A DNA stretch of 64,000 bases, taken from positions 776,454 through 840,453 of the forward strand of contig NZ_JACHGV010000003.1 of the NCBI RefSeq assembly GCF_014202475.1. The letters run 5' to 3'. The notes below the pieces were generated by a model. It searched no databases. It saw nothing but the letters and a program-made list of their open reading frames with translations, and was not told the origin of the DNA. Positions 1 through 7,160 of the stretch are shown here, piece by piece. How positions within the stretch are numbered: position 1 is the first letter of the stretch; the number at the start of each line of letters is the position of its first letter. The DNA comes from Streptomyces paradoxus. Lineage in GTDB: Bacteria > Actinomycetota > Actinomycetes > Streptomycetales > Streptomycetaceae. The position numbers and the translations under genes are program-made.

Positions 1-1646
1 CCGAGATCGCCCAGCTCTACGCCGCCTACGAGGACGTCAAGCGCGAGCGGTCCGTCATCGACTTCGAGGACGTGCTGCTGCTGACCGTGGCGGTCCTGCA
101 GGACCGCCACGACATCGCCGAGCAGATCCGCGCCCAGTACCAGCACTTCGTGGTCGACGAGTACCAGGACGTCAGCCCTCTCCAGCAGCGCCTGCTCGAA
201 CTGTGGCTGGGGGAGCGGGACAGCCTGTGCGTGGTCGGGGACGCCAGCCAGACGATCTACTCGTTCACGGGGGCGACCCCGGACCATCTGCTCGACTTCC
301 GCACCCGCCACCCCGGTGCCACCGTCGTCAAACTGGTCCGCGACTACCGCTCCACCCCCCAGGTCGTCCACCTCGCCAACGGCCTGCTCGCCCAGGCCCG
401 GGGCCGGGCCGCCGACCACCGCCTGGAGCTCGTCTCCCAGCGCGCCGCCGGGCCCGAGCCGGTCTACGCCGAGTACACCGACGAGCCCGCCGAGGCGGAA
501 GGCGCGGCCCGCCGGATCCGCGAACTCGTCGACTCGGGGGTCCCGGCCTCCGAGATCGCCGTCCTCTTCCGCACGAACGCGCAGTCCGAGACCTATGAGC
601 AGGCCCTCGCCGACGCCGCAGTGCCCTACCAGCTGCGTGGCGCCGAGCGGTTCTTCGACCGCCCGGAGGTGCGCAAGGCGGGCATCGCCCTGCGCGGCGC
701 GGCCCGCTTCGGTGGCAACGACTCCCTCCTGGACGACGTCGTCGACCTTCCCTCCCAGGTGCGCGCCGTGCTGTCGGGAGAGGGCTGGACGACGCAGCCA
801 CCGGCCGGCTCCGGTGCGGTGAGGGAGCGCTGGGAGTCCCTGGCCGCCCTGGTGAACCTCGCCCAGGACTTCGCCGCCGCCAGACCCGCCGCCACCCTGG
901 CGGACCTCGTCGCCGAACTCGACGAACGGGCGAACGCCCAGCACGCCCCCACCGTGCAGGGCGTCACCCTCGCCTCCCTGCACTCGGCCAAGGGCCTGGA
1001 GTGGGACGTCGTCTTCCTGGTCGGCGTCGCCGAGGGCATGATGCCGATCACCTACGCCAAGACCGACGAACAGATCGAGGAGGAGCGCCGCCTCCTCTAT
1101 GTCGGTGTCACCCGCGCGCGAGAACACCTCCATGTCTCCTGGGCGCTCTCCCGCTCGCCCGGAGGGCGCCCCAACCGCCGCCCCAGCCGCTTCCTCGACG
1201 GGCTGCGCCCCGGCTCGACGGCCACCGCGGGCCGTACCGCCGCCGGCGGAGCGGGCGGAATCGAGCGCGGAATCCCTGGAAGCAGGGGGTCCGCCCCGAA
1301 ACGGGCGCAGCGAGTCCCCGCCCGCTGCCGAGTCTGCGGCCGCACGCTGACGGACCCGGGCGAAATGAAGCTGATGCGCTGCGACGGCTGCCCCTCCGAC
1401 ATGAACGAGGGGCTGTACGAGCGGCTGCGCGAGTGGCGCGCCGACCAGGCACGCAGCAGTGGCCAGCCCGCCTTCTGCGTGTTCACGGACAGGACCCTGA
1501 TGGCGATCGCCGAGTCCGCCCCCGAGGACGAGCGCGAGCTCGCCCGAATCCCGGGCGTCGGGATGCGCAAGCTCACCCGTTACGGTGCCGACGTACTGGC
1601 CATCTGCGCAGGCCAGTCACCGGCGGAGAGCACAGATCAGGCCTGA
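1..1646 (+). CDS. uvrD2: ATP-dependent DNA helicase UvrD2 (5' end outside window)
   Basis: This is the 3' part of a superfamily 1A DNA helicase. The frame is open from base 3, so the N-terminus with the Walker A motif lies before the window. Seen in order: motif II DEYQDV (near base 156), motif III GDASQTIYSFTGA, motif IV RDYRSTP, motif V LHSAKGLEWD and motif VI ERRLLYVGVTRAR. After these comes a tetracysteine module spaced C-x2-C-x14-C-x2-C (about bases 1326-1391) and a C-terminal HRDC domain ending in IPGVGMRKLTRYG. The helicase-tetracysteine-HRDC order is the known architecture of actinobacterial UvrD2, a 3'-5' helicase acting in DNA repair. In mycobacteria uvrD2 also sits beside whiB7, as it does here. 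Confidence 0.93.
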   Translation, partial: EIAQLYAAYEDVKRERSVIDFEDVLLLTVAVLQDRHDIAEQIRAQYQHFVVDEYQDVSPLQQRLLELWLGERDSLCVVGDASQTIYSFTGATPDHLLDFRTRHPGATVVKLVRDYRSTPQVVHLANGLLAQARGRAADHRLELVSQRAAGPEPVYAEYTDEPAEAEGAARRIRELVDSGVPASEIAVLFRTNAQSETYEQALADAAVPYQLRGAERFFDRPEVRKAGIALRGAARFGGNDSLLDDVVDLPSQVRAVLSGEGWTTQPPAGSGAVRERWESLAALVNLAQDFAAARPAATLADLVAELDERANAQHAPTVQGVTLASLHSAKGLEWDVVFLVGVAEGMMPITYAKTDEQIEEERRLLYVGVTRAREHLHVSWALSRSPGGRPNRRPSRFLDGLRPGSTATAGRTAAGGAGGIERGIPGSRGSAPKRAQRVPARCRVCGRTLTDPGEMKLMRCDGCPSDMNEGLYERLREWRADQARSSGQPAFCVFTDRTLMAIAESAPEDERELARIPGVGMRKLTRYGADVLAICAGQSPAESTDQA

Positions 1647-1659
1647 CACGAACTCGTCG

Positions 1660-1699
1660 AAAAAATAGTTTGCGCATGCCCCAGCAATCCCCATAGGTT
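1660..1699 (+). promoter_or_regulatory. Putative WblC/WhiB7-type promoter
   Basis: An A-rich block (AAAAAATAG, 1660-1668) abuts a -35-like TTGCGC (1670-1675). This is followed after 18 bases by a -10-like TAGGTT (1694-1699). In mycobacteria the WhiB7 AT-hook binds an AT-rich element directly upstream of the -35 hexamer, including at whiB7's own promoter, so this arrangement suits autoregulated transcription of the wblC leader. The hexamers are weak matches and the assignment is inference. Confidence 0.5.
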
Positions 1700-1810
1700 C
1701 TTAGGCACGAGAGCAGCGGCCTTCTCCAAGGCCCTGATCCCGTGTTGTACTTGCATATCCGTCGGACTGGTTCACCCAGTCCCCCGATACGCCGAGAGGA
1801 GGCGAGTCCA

Positions 1811-2137
1811 GTGATCAGCATCTACACCAGCTCCTTCAGCACCGTGAAAATGACCGATCGCTCGGCCGTCTCCGCGTGCATGCTCGGCGTTTCGAACCTG
1901 GGCACCGGTCTGTCCGGCATTCGTGCCGTCCGTCCGGCGTCCTCCTCCGTTGCTCCCGCGGGTCTTCCCGTCCGAGAGCGCAATGAGCGACCGACCAAGG
2001 CACTGGAAGCAGCAGTAGCGGCACAGGCGCAGGCCTATGCCTTTACGGCGACCGGTGCCGGATTCCGGAAGCAGACGACGCAGCACCACCAGATGTGGGC
2101 CTTCCGTGGGCCAGAACCCTGGAGTGATCCAGCCTGA
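1811..2137 (+). CDS. Upstream ORF in the wblC leader, 108 residues
   Basis: A GTG start at 1811 follows a strong GAGGAGG ribosome-binding site (about 1796). The product has no recognised domain. It is rich in Ala, Ser, Thr and Arg, with a Gln/His/Trp-containing end (MWAFRGPEPW). The stop codon lies inside a hairpin (2132-2150), and an intrinsic terminator follows 24 bases later, all ahead of wblC. whiB7/wblC genes are known to be controlled by translation of a leader ORF that governs a downstream terminator, so this is most likely the regulatory uORF. At 108 codons it is long for a simple leader peptide, so it may also make a real protein. A shorter reading from the in-frame ATG at 1850 is possible. 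Confidence 0.6.
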   Translation: MISIYTSSFSTVKMTDRSAVSACMLGVSNLGTGLSGIRAVRPASSSVAPAGLPVRERNERPTKALEAAVAAQAQAYAFTATGAGFRKQTTQHHQMWAFRGPEPWSDPA

Positions 2138-2150
2138 TCGCCGATCAGGC
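2132..2150 (+). promoter_or_regulatory. Hairpin over the uORF stop codon
   Basis: GCCTGATC and GATCAGGC form an 8-bp perfect stem with a 3-base loop. The uORF stop TGA (2135-2137) is in the 5' arm, so a terminating ribosome would melt it. It is a plausible switching element of the wblC attenuator. Confidence 0.5.
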
Positions 2151-2160
2151 CGGCGCCTTC

Positions 2161-2202
2161 AGGGCCGCGGAACCCCATCCGGGATCCGCGGCCCTTCTGT
2201 TT
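2161..2202 (+). terminator. Intrinsic terminator in the wblC leader
   Basis: GGGCCGCGGA (2162-2171) pairs perfectly with TCCGCGGCCC (2185-2194) and is followed by TTCTGTTT. It lies between the uORF and wblC, so it should stop most transcripts before wblC unless the leader refolds or a stalled ribosome blocks the stem. A second small hairpin TCCCTG-AA-CAGGGA follows at 2204-2217. Confidence 0.8.
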
Positions 2203-2310
2203 GTCCCTGAACAGGGATGACGGACCGAAGGAGCCTCGGGACAAGAAAAGAACCCGGTACCACCACCCCCCGGCCAACAGGCCGGAACGACCAGACGAGG
2301 AAGACGAACC

Positions 2311-2679
2311 GTGCAACTCGAAGCGCACGCCCCGTCCGTACCGCCTTCCGACACGATCCCCAAGCCCGGCTCCACGGAGGACCCCGCCTTGACCCCGCTC
2401 ACCGCGCTCACCGCGCTCGACGACGCCATCGAGAACCTCGGCGTACCCGTCCCGTGCCGTTCCTACGACCCGGAGGTCTTCTTCGCCGAGTCGCCCGCGG
2501 ACGTCGAGTACGCGAAGTCCCTCTGCCGCACCTGCCCGCTGGTCGAGGCCTGCCTCGCCGGCGCCAAGGAGCGGCGTGAGCCCTGGGGTGTCTGGGGTGG
2601 CGAGCTGTTCGTCCAGGGTGTCGTCGTCGCCCGGAAGCGGCCGCGTGGCCGCCCGCGCAAGAACCCGGTCACAGCATGA
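2311..2679 (+). CDS. wblC: WhiB-family regulator WblC (WhiB7 type)
   Basis: A 122-residue iron-sulfur transcription factor. It shows the four WhiB cysteines (C49, C72, C75, C81; C-x2-C-x5-C at the end), the GVWGG turn (93-97) and a C-terminal AT-hook RGRPRK (112-117). The AT-hook distinguishes WhiB7/WblC from other Wbl proteins. WhiB7 proteins bind region 4 of the principal sigma factor and switch on intrinsic resistance genes when ribosome-targeting antibiotics are present. The GTG start follows GAGGAAG. Upstream lie a WhiB7-like promoter, a long uORF and an intrinsic terminator, which together indicate autoregulation plus attenuation. The stop overlaps the start of the next small gene. Confidence 0.93.
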   Translation: MQLEAHAPSVPPSDTIPKPGSTEDPALTPLTALTALDDAIENLGVPVPCRSYDPEVFFAESPADVEYAKSLCRTCPLVEACLAGAKERREPWGVWGGELFVQGVVVARKRPRGRPRKNPVTA

Positions 2680-2999
2680 ACATCGCAGGAACGATCGACC
2701 GCCCCATCACGCACGACCCCCAGAAGCAGGCCCCGATGAAGCCGTCCACTTACGAGCCCGCAGGCTCCGCGAACCAAGACTTCACCATCAGCGGCGCGAA
2801 GGACTCGCGTCAGAACAGGACCCGAGAGATGCAACTCATCCCAGAAGCCATGGCCCGTGCGCATATGCACGAGCGACTGCAGGAGGCGGAGCGGGATCGC
2901 CAGGCTGTGCGCCTGGCGGCCGCCCGCCGGATGCAGCGCAGGGCGGAGCGCGCGTCGATGCGCGCCCGTCGGGCGCTCGCCATGGCGGTCATGCAGTAA
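2676..2999 (+). CDS. Small basic protein coupled to wblC
   Basis: A 107-residue protein of unknown function. Its ATG overlaps the wblC stop (ATGA), so translation is probably coupled and expression should follow wblC induction. The C-terminal half (about residues 55-107) is a long charged helix dense in Arg, Ala, Glu and Met, probably a coiled coil. The N-terminus is Pro/Asp/Gln-rich. No catalytic motif is visible. Internal ATGs, for example codon 21 or 52, could be alternative starts. Being in the wblC transcript suggests a role in, or after, the antibiotic response, but this is inference. Confidence 0.65.
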   Translation: MNIAGTIDRPITHDPQKQAPMKPSTYEPAGSANQDFTISGAKDSRQNRTREMQLIPEAMARAHMHERLQEAERDRQAVRLAAARRMQRRAERASMRARRALAMAVMQ

Positions 3000-3019
3000 C
3001 CCGCTGTACCTGAAGCGGG

Positions 3020-3040
3020 GGCCTCCCGGCCAGGGAGGCC
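3020..3040. terminator. GC-rich hairpin after the wblC operon
   Basis: GGCCTCCC and GGGAGGCC form an 8-bp stem with a 5-base loop 20 bases after the small gene. There is no T run. Confidence 0.45.
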
Positions 3041-3065
3041 GCGCTGCTGCCGCCGCAGAGCTCTC

Positions 3066-3108
3066 ACCGTGGGGGCCGGTCCGTACCGAACGGGCCGGTC
3101 CCCACGGT
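3066..3108. terminator. Long GC-rich hairpin
   Basis: A 19-base arm (3066-3084) pairs with 3090-3108 over a 5-base loop, with only two non-Watson-Crick positions. It follows the 3020-3040 hairpin and probably ends wblC transcription. It lacks a T tract, as is common in Streptomyces. Confidence 0.55.
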
Positions 3109-3271
3109 GCGTTGGGCCCAACAGGAGGGAGCGGGGCGCCTCGCGGTGCCGGGTGCTTGGTGCCACGGGAGCTGATGCGTGGGGCTCACCCGGCCGACGC
3201 GCGGTGCTCGCCCCGGGCCGGTCGGGGCGCTATTTCCAGCGAAGCGTCCGGCGCGGAGATATCGTCGCCGG

Positions 3272-3490
3272 GTGGAGAGTCCTCCTGGAGGTGGCGACGA
3301 AGGCCCCGACGCCGAGCCGCGGCGCTTCGTCTGTGCTCGCTGCGGCACATCGGCCGATGTCCTGACCGAAGGCCCGCCCCTCACCTGGACGTACTCCGTG
3401 GAGAACGGTGTCCGGCACCACTACTGCGAGAGCTGCTCCAGGGAGAACCTCAGGTCCATCGAGGGACGTCTGGACTCGGACTGGTGGTGA
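3272..3490 (+). CDS. Small zinc-ribbon-like protein
   Basis: About 72 residues from a GTG at 3272, with GGAG nine bases upstream. Two CxxC knuckles are visible: CARC near residue 21 and CESC near residue 49, separated by a Trp-containing hinge (WTYSVENG). This looks like a single treble-clef or zinc-ribbon fold, so metal binding is likely. The family is unrecognised and the function unknown. A longer frame exists upstream, but its residues are low complexity. The gene converges on the ABC1 kinase gene with only 16 bases between stops. Confidence 0.7.
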   Translation: MESPPGGGDEGPDAEPRRFVCARCGTSADVLTEGPPLTWTYSVENGVRHHYCESCSRENLRSIEGRLDSDWW

Positions 3491-3506
3491 ACGCCGATGC
3501 CGGATC

Positions 3507-4877
3507 TCACGCCTCCGCCACCGCCTCTTCGCCGTCCGCCGGGCCCTCCGGGACGAACCCCGGCAGCCACTCCTCCAGCTCCTCGCGCAACCGCACCGCT
3601 GCCCCCAGCTGACACAGCACGCCGATCGTGCTCAGTGTCACCCGGTGGATCAGCAGATAGGACGGGGGCAGGTTGAGCTGCTTGGCGAGCTGGTAGGCGG
3701 GGGAGCGGGGGTCGGCGACCCGAGCCGCCTGGCTGCGCATCCAGCCCCGGGTGAAGGCGAACTCCTCGACCTGGGCCGGCTCGATGATCGGCAGCAGGTA
3801 GTCCAGCACGGCGTCCGGGTCCAGCTCTATGGTCTCCTTGACGAACCCTTCCGCGCACAGCAGCTCGTAGACCGCTTCGGCCTCCCCGTCGAGAGTCATC
3901 CGCAGGGACTCGCCGATCGTGGCCGGCAGTCCCCCCGGGAGACGGTCGACCGTGCCGAAGTCGAGGACGCCCAGACGCCAGTCGTCCTCACCCTCCGGGC
4001 CGCCGGGCAGAAGCCGGAAGTTGCCCGGGTGGGGATCGGCGTGCAACAGGCCCGTGCGGGCGGGGCCGGAGAACAGGAAGCGGGCCAGGAGCTGACCGGC
4101 ACGGTCACGCTGCTCCTGGGTGCCGTCCGAGATGATCTCCGACAGCGGGATGCCGTCCATCCACTCCGTGACGAGGACCTGGTCGGACTGGTGCACCACC
4201 TGCGGCACGACCACGTCCGGATCGTCCGTGAACTCCTCCGCGTGGGCCTGCTGGGCCTGGGCCTCCAAGCCGTAGTCCAGCTCCTCCGAGACGCGGTCCT
4301 TCAGCTCCGCGATCAGCGGCTTGATGTCCATGCCGGGGATCAGCGGGCCGAGCAGACGCGAGAAGCGGCTCAGCTGGTTCAGATCCGACAGCAGGGCCTC
4401 ACCGGCACCCGGGTACTGTACCTTGACCGCCACCTCGCGGCCGTCGTGCCACACGCCCCGGTGGACCTGGCCGATCGAGGCCGCCGCGGCGGGCTTGTCC
4501 TCGAACTCCAGGAACAGCTCGTGCCAGCCCTCTCCGAGCCGCTCCTCCAGCACCGCGTGCACGGTGCGGGTCGGCATGGGCGGCGCCGCCTCCTGGAGCT
4601 TGGTCAGCGCGGCACGGTAGGGGCCGGCCACCTCCTCGGGCAGCGCGGACTCGAAGACGGACAGGGCCTGGCCGAACTTCATCGCCCCGCCCTTGAGCTC
4701 GCCGAGCACCTTGAAGAGCTGCTCCGCCGTGCGCTGTTGGAGTTCCCGGCCGACGAGTTCGGCGGACTCGCCGACGATCCGCTTGCCGAATCCCCAGGTG
4801 GCCCGCCCGGCGATGCCGAGCGGGAGCGCGGCGAGCTTGGCGGTCCGGGTAACCGCCTTCCGGGGAAGATCAGACAT
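3507..4877 (-). CDS. ABC1/UbiB-family atypical kinase
   Basis: A 456-residue member of the ABC1/ADCK/UbiB protein-kinase-like family. Visible are the family KFGQ motif near residue 75, an Ala-rich nucleotide loop (AAASIGQVHRG), the VAVKVQYPG lysine strand, the catalytic-loop HADPHPGNF and the metal-binding DFG (GVLDFGTVD). These proteins are ATPases or kinases linked to isoprenoid-quinone or lipid metabolism at membranes; the substrate here is unknown. The ATG follows GGAGGGCGC. The start overlaps the stop of the upstream ThiF-like gene by 8 bases, so the two are translationally coupled. Confidence 0.88.
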   Translation of the reverse strand: MSDLPRKAVTRTAKLAALPLGIAGRATWGFGKRIVGESAELVGRELQQRTAEQLFKVLGELKGGAMKFGQALSVFESALPEEVAGPYRAALTKLQEAAPPMPTRTVHAVLEERLGEGWHELFLEFEDKPAAAASIGQVHRGVWHDGREVAVKVQYPGAGEALLSDLNQLSRFSRLLGPLIPGMDIKPLIAELKDRVSEELDYGLEAQAQQAHAEEFTDDPDVVVPQVVHQSDQVLVTEWMDGIPLSEIISDGTQEQRDRAGQLLARFLFSGPARTGLLHADPHPGNFRLLPGGPEGEDDWRLGVLDFGTVDRLPGGLPATIGESLRMTLDGEAEAVYELLCAEGFVKETIELDPDAVLDYLLPIIEPAQVEEFAFTRGWMRSQAARVADPRSPAYQLAKQLNLPPSYLLIHRVTLSTIGVLCQLGAAVRLREELEEWLPGFVPEGPADGEEAVAEA

Positions 4878-6084
4878 GCGCCCTCCAAGTCCCAGCCGGC
4901 CGCTCCGCCTCTGCCTCGCGGCACTGCTCCGACGGCCGTTGCACCGCCATTGTCTCGTGCGACTCCCCGTCCTCCGAGAGGTGCTCCCCTTTTCCTCTCT
5001 CCGCTGCCGCACACGAGCATGCCGGATGTGCTTGGAGCGGCCGCGCTTGCCAGTGGAGAGCTGGGACGGAGACCTCCCAGCGGGCCCCGGCGCTGGACGG
5101 AACCCGGCCGTCCAGGAAAGCGAGCGCGTGGGCGGCCGCCAGTCCGGCCACGGTCGTGGCCAGCGTCAGGTCGCAGGGGCGCACCTGCCGCTGCCTGCCG
5201 GAGCGCCACTGGGCGATCAGGCGCGGCCAGGCCGGGTCCCGGTCGGCGCGGTCCTCTTGCAGACACCCCGCGCAGCCCGTCTCCCCGGGCAGGACGAGAG
5301 GGCCGACCACACCGGTGCCCTCCACGACACCGGCGTACAGATGGGGGGTTCCGGAGGTCATCAGCGGCTCGGCGGCGGCCGGGTCGGGCGCGTGCACGGC
5401 GACGTCGTCCCGTGGGGCCAGGATCACCAGTGAGAATCCCGGCTCACCGTCCTCCGGGGACGTCTGGGCGGGTGCCCGGCGCGGTGGCCGGTCCGGGGCC
5501 GCACGACGCACGGCACGGCGGGCCGACTCGTCCCTGCGGTCGCCGACGGATTCCGGGGGGAGCCCGCCGGGCGCGACGTCCCACGGCTCAACACGGCCGC
5601 CGTCCAGCACATCCACCTCGCCCACGCCGGCTCCGGCCAGGAGCGAGGCCAGTACGGCACCCACCCGGCCCGCGCCCCGTACCTGCACGCGCTGCGAGCG
5701 CCGGGCGGCCAGCTGCCCGATCGCATCACCGGGTGTCGAGGTCGTCAGAGAGAGGGAGGCAAGGTCGGGGCGCAGCCGGTCCAGCACTTCCTTCGTCTTC
5801 CGCAGGGCGTCGGCGGCCGGCCCGCCGCCCCGGGAGTCGTCCAGCAGTCCGGCTCTCGCGAGCCCCCGCACCAGTCGGTCGACATGACCGTCGGGCAGGT
5901 CCATACGGCGTCCCTCCTCGCGCAAGAGCTCCAGCCCGCGCGTGCCGTTCAGCAGGTCGAGGAAGCTGCCCGTTGCCAGGTCCATCGGACCGAGCGTCAT
6001 CGCGTGCGCCGGTGTCATCCCGAACTGCACGGTCTTGAGGTCGCGCCAGCCGCGCCTGAGCGCGGGTTTCACCATCGGATGCAT
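4870..6084 (-). CDS. ThiF/E1-like protein coupled to ABC1 kinase
   Basis: A 404-residue protein. Residues from about 130 form a ThiF/MoeB-like Rossmann fold (RGAGRVGAVLASLLAGAGVG, then VDVLDGGRVE). A cysteine pair CAGC occurs further on, and a CSC occurs near the C-terminus. The usual E1 motif NLxRQ after the acidic strand is replaced by WDVAPGG, so adenylation activity is doubtful. Such E1-like domains also occur in leader-peptide-binding parts of RiPP cyclodehydratases, but no YcaO protein or precursor peptide is nearby. The start is the ATG at 6084; an in-frame ATG at 6117 is also possible. Function unknown. Confidence 0.75.
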   Translation of the reverse strand: MHPMVKPALRRGWRDLKTVQFGMTPAHAMTLGPMDLATGSFLDLLNGTRGLELLREEGRRMDLPDGHVDRLVRGLARAGLLDDSRGGGPAADALRKTKEVLDRLRPDLASLSLTTSTPGDAIGQLAARRSQRVQVRGAGRVGAVLASLLAGAGVGEVDVLDGGRVEPWDVAPGGLPPESVGDRRDESARRAVRRAAPDRPPRRAPAQTSPEDGEPGFSLVILAPRDDVAVHAPDPAAAEPLMTSGTPHLYAGVVEGTGVVGPLVLPGETGCAGCLQEDRADRDPAWPRLIAQWRSGRQRQVRPCDLTLATTVAGLAAAHALAFLDGRVPSSAGARWEVSVPALHWQARPLQAHPACSCAAAERGKGEHLSEDGESHETMAVQRPSEQCREAEAERPAGTWRAHV

Positions 6085-6409
6085 GACAGGCCCCCGTGTG
6101 TCGTAGATCGTCCCCATATGTCGACGGCCCGAGGATGCGGACCCTGGCCGGTCACGCCGGGGCCGGTCGTCGGCCCGGGCCCGAGCACAGTCCTGCTGAC
6201 CGGCCCGACCGCGGGCACGGCCCCTGGTCCCGGACCGACCCGCCACCGCTTCGCCGACGAGATCCAGCATGCCCAAACCCGCCCTCGGCTGCCGAAAGTT
6301 GTCCACAGGTGCGAGCATTCGTCGTACAAATCCGGCGGCCGGTGGGAGCGGCGGCTCCGAACCGTCCCGGAGTCGGGACTTCCCCGTGTGCAGCGGGTAA
6401 CGTCGGGGC

Positions 6410-7018
6410 GTGCCCGCCGACCCACTGCACCGCGCCGGAACCGCACAGCGCAGCACGACGAGCCAGCCGCCGAGCGGCTCGGGGGCGAGCGCGATCGAGG
6501 TCCGCAGGAGCGCCCGCCGACGCAGAACGGTCTCCGCGTACCGCGAGGGCGATCGCACCGTAGTGCTCATCCCTGCCCGGATGTCCGAGGCGGAGGAGCA
6601 GCGCTGGGTGAACGTCATGCTGGACAAGCTGGCCGCCCAGGAGAGCAAGCGGGCCCTCGGCGACGCCGAGCTGACCGAGCGCGCCCGGCGTCTTTCGGAC
6701 CAGTACTTCGACGGACGGGCCCGGCCCGCGTCGGTGCGCTGGGTGACCAACCAGAACACGCGCTGGGGGTCCTGCACCCCCTCCGAGGGCAGCATCCGCC
6801 TCTCGCACCGCCTGCAGGGCATGCCCGAGTACGTCGTCGACTACGTCCTCCTCCACGAACTCGCCCATCTGCTCGTCCCCGGACACGGGCCTCGCTTCTG
6901 GGAACTCCTGGAGGCCTATCCGCGCACGGAGCGGGCCCGGGGTTATCTCGAAGGCGTGGTCGCCGCCGAGCGGTTGCCCCATGTACCCGGCGCCCGGGGT
7001 GAGAGCCCCGCGGAGTGA
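6410..7018 (+). CDS. YgjP/M48-type metal-dependent hydrolase
   Basis: About 202 residues from a GTG at 6410. It has the zincin helix LLHELAHLLVPGHG (HELAH plus a downstream His), preceded by the family signature RWGSC and SHRL. This pattern is that of the YgjP-like/SprT-like family of predicted zinc metallopeptidases. The first 40 or so residues are low complexity, so the true start may be further in. The gene is divergent from the ThiF-like gene across about 290 bases (6118-6409), in which I see no other gene. Confidence 0.85.
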   Translation: MPADPLHRAGTAQRSTTSQPPSGSGASAIEVRRSARRRRTVSAYREGDRTVVLIPARMSEAEEQRWVNVMLDKLAAQESKRALGDAELTERARRLSDQYFDGRARPASVRWVTNQNTRWGSCTPSEGSIRLSHRLQGMPEYVVDYVLLHELAHLLVPGHGPRFWELLEAYPRTERARGYLEGVVAAERLPHVPGARGESPAE

Positions 7019-7160
7019 CCGACCGCTTTCCGCGAGCGAACAGCCGATACGGCTGCGCGGGCGTTGTGTACCGGCTCTGTACCGACCTCGTCCGGTGTCC
7101 GAGTTTGCCGTTAGCCTGGCGCGACGCACTCACGCTCTGGATGGGGGACGGTCGTTACGC

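Noticed and set aside
1742..1810. Longer version of the wblC uORF from 1742
   Set aside because: The strong ribosome-binding site at about 1796 points to GTG 1811; no ribosome site precedes 1742.
3408..6038. 876-codon plus-strand ORF
   Set aside because: It is the complement of the ABC1 kinase and ThiF-like genes; composition is Arg/Pro/Ala low complexity with no domain.
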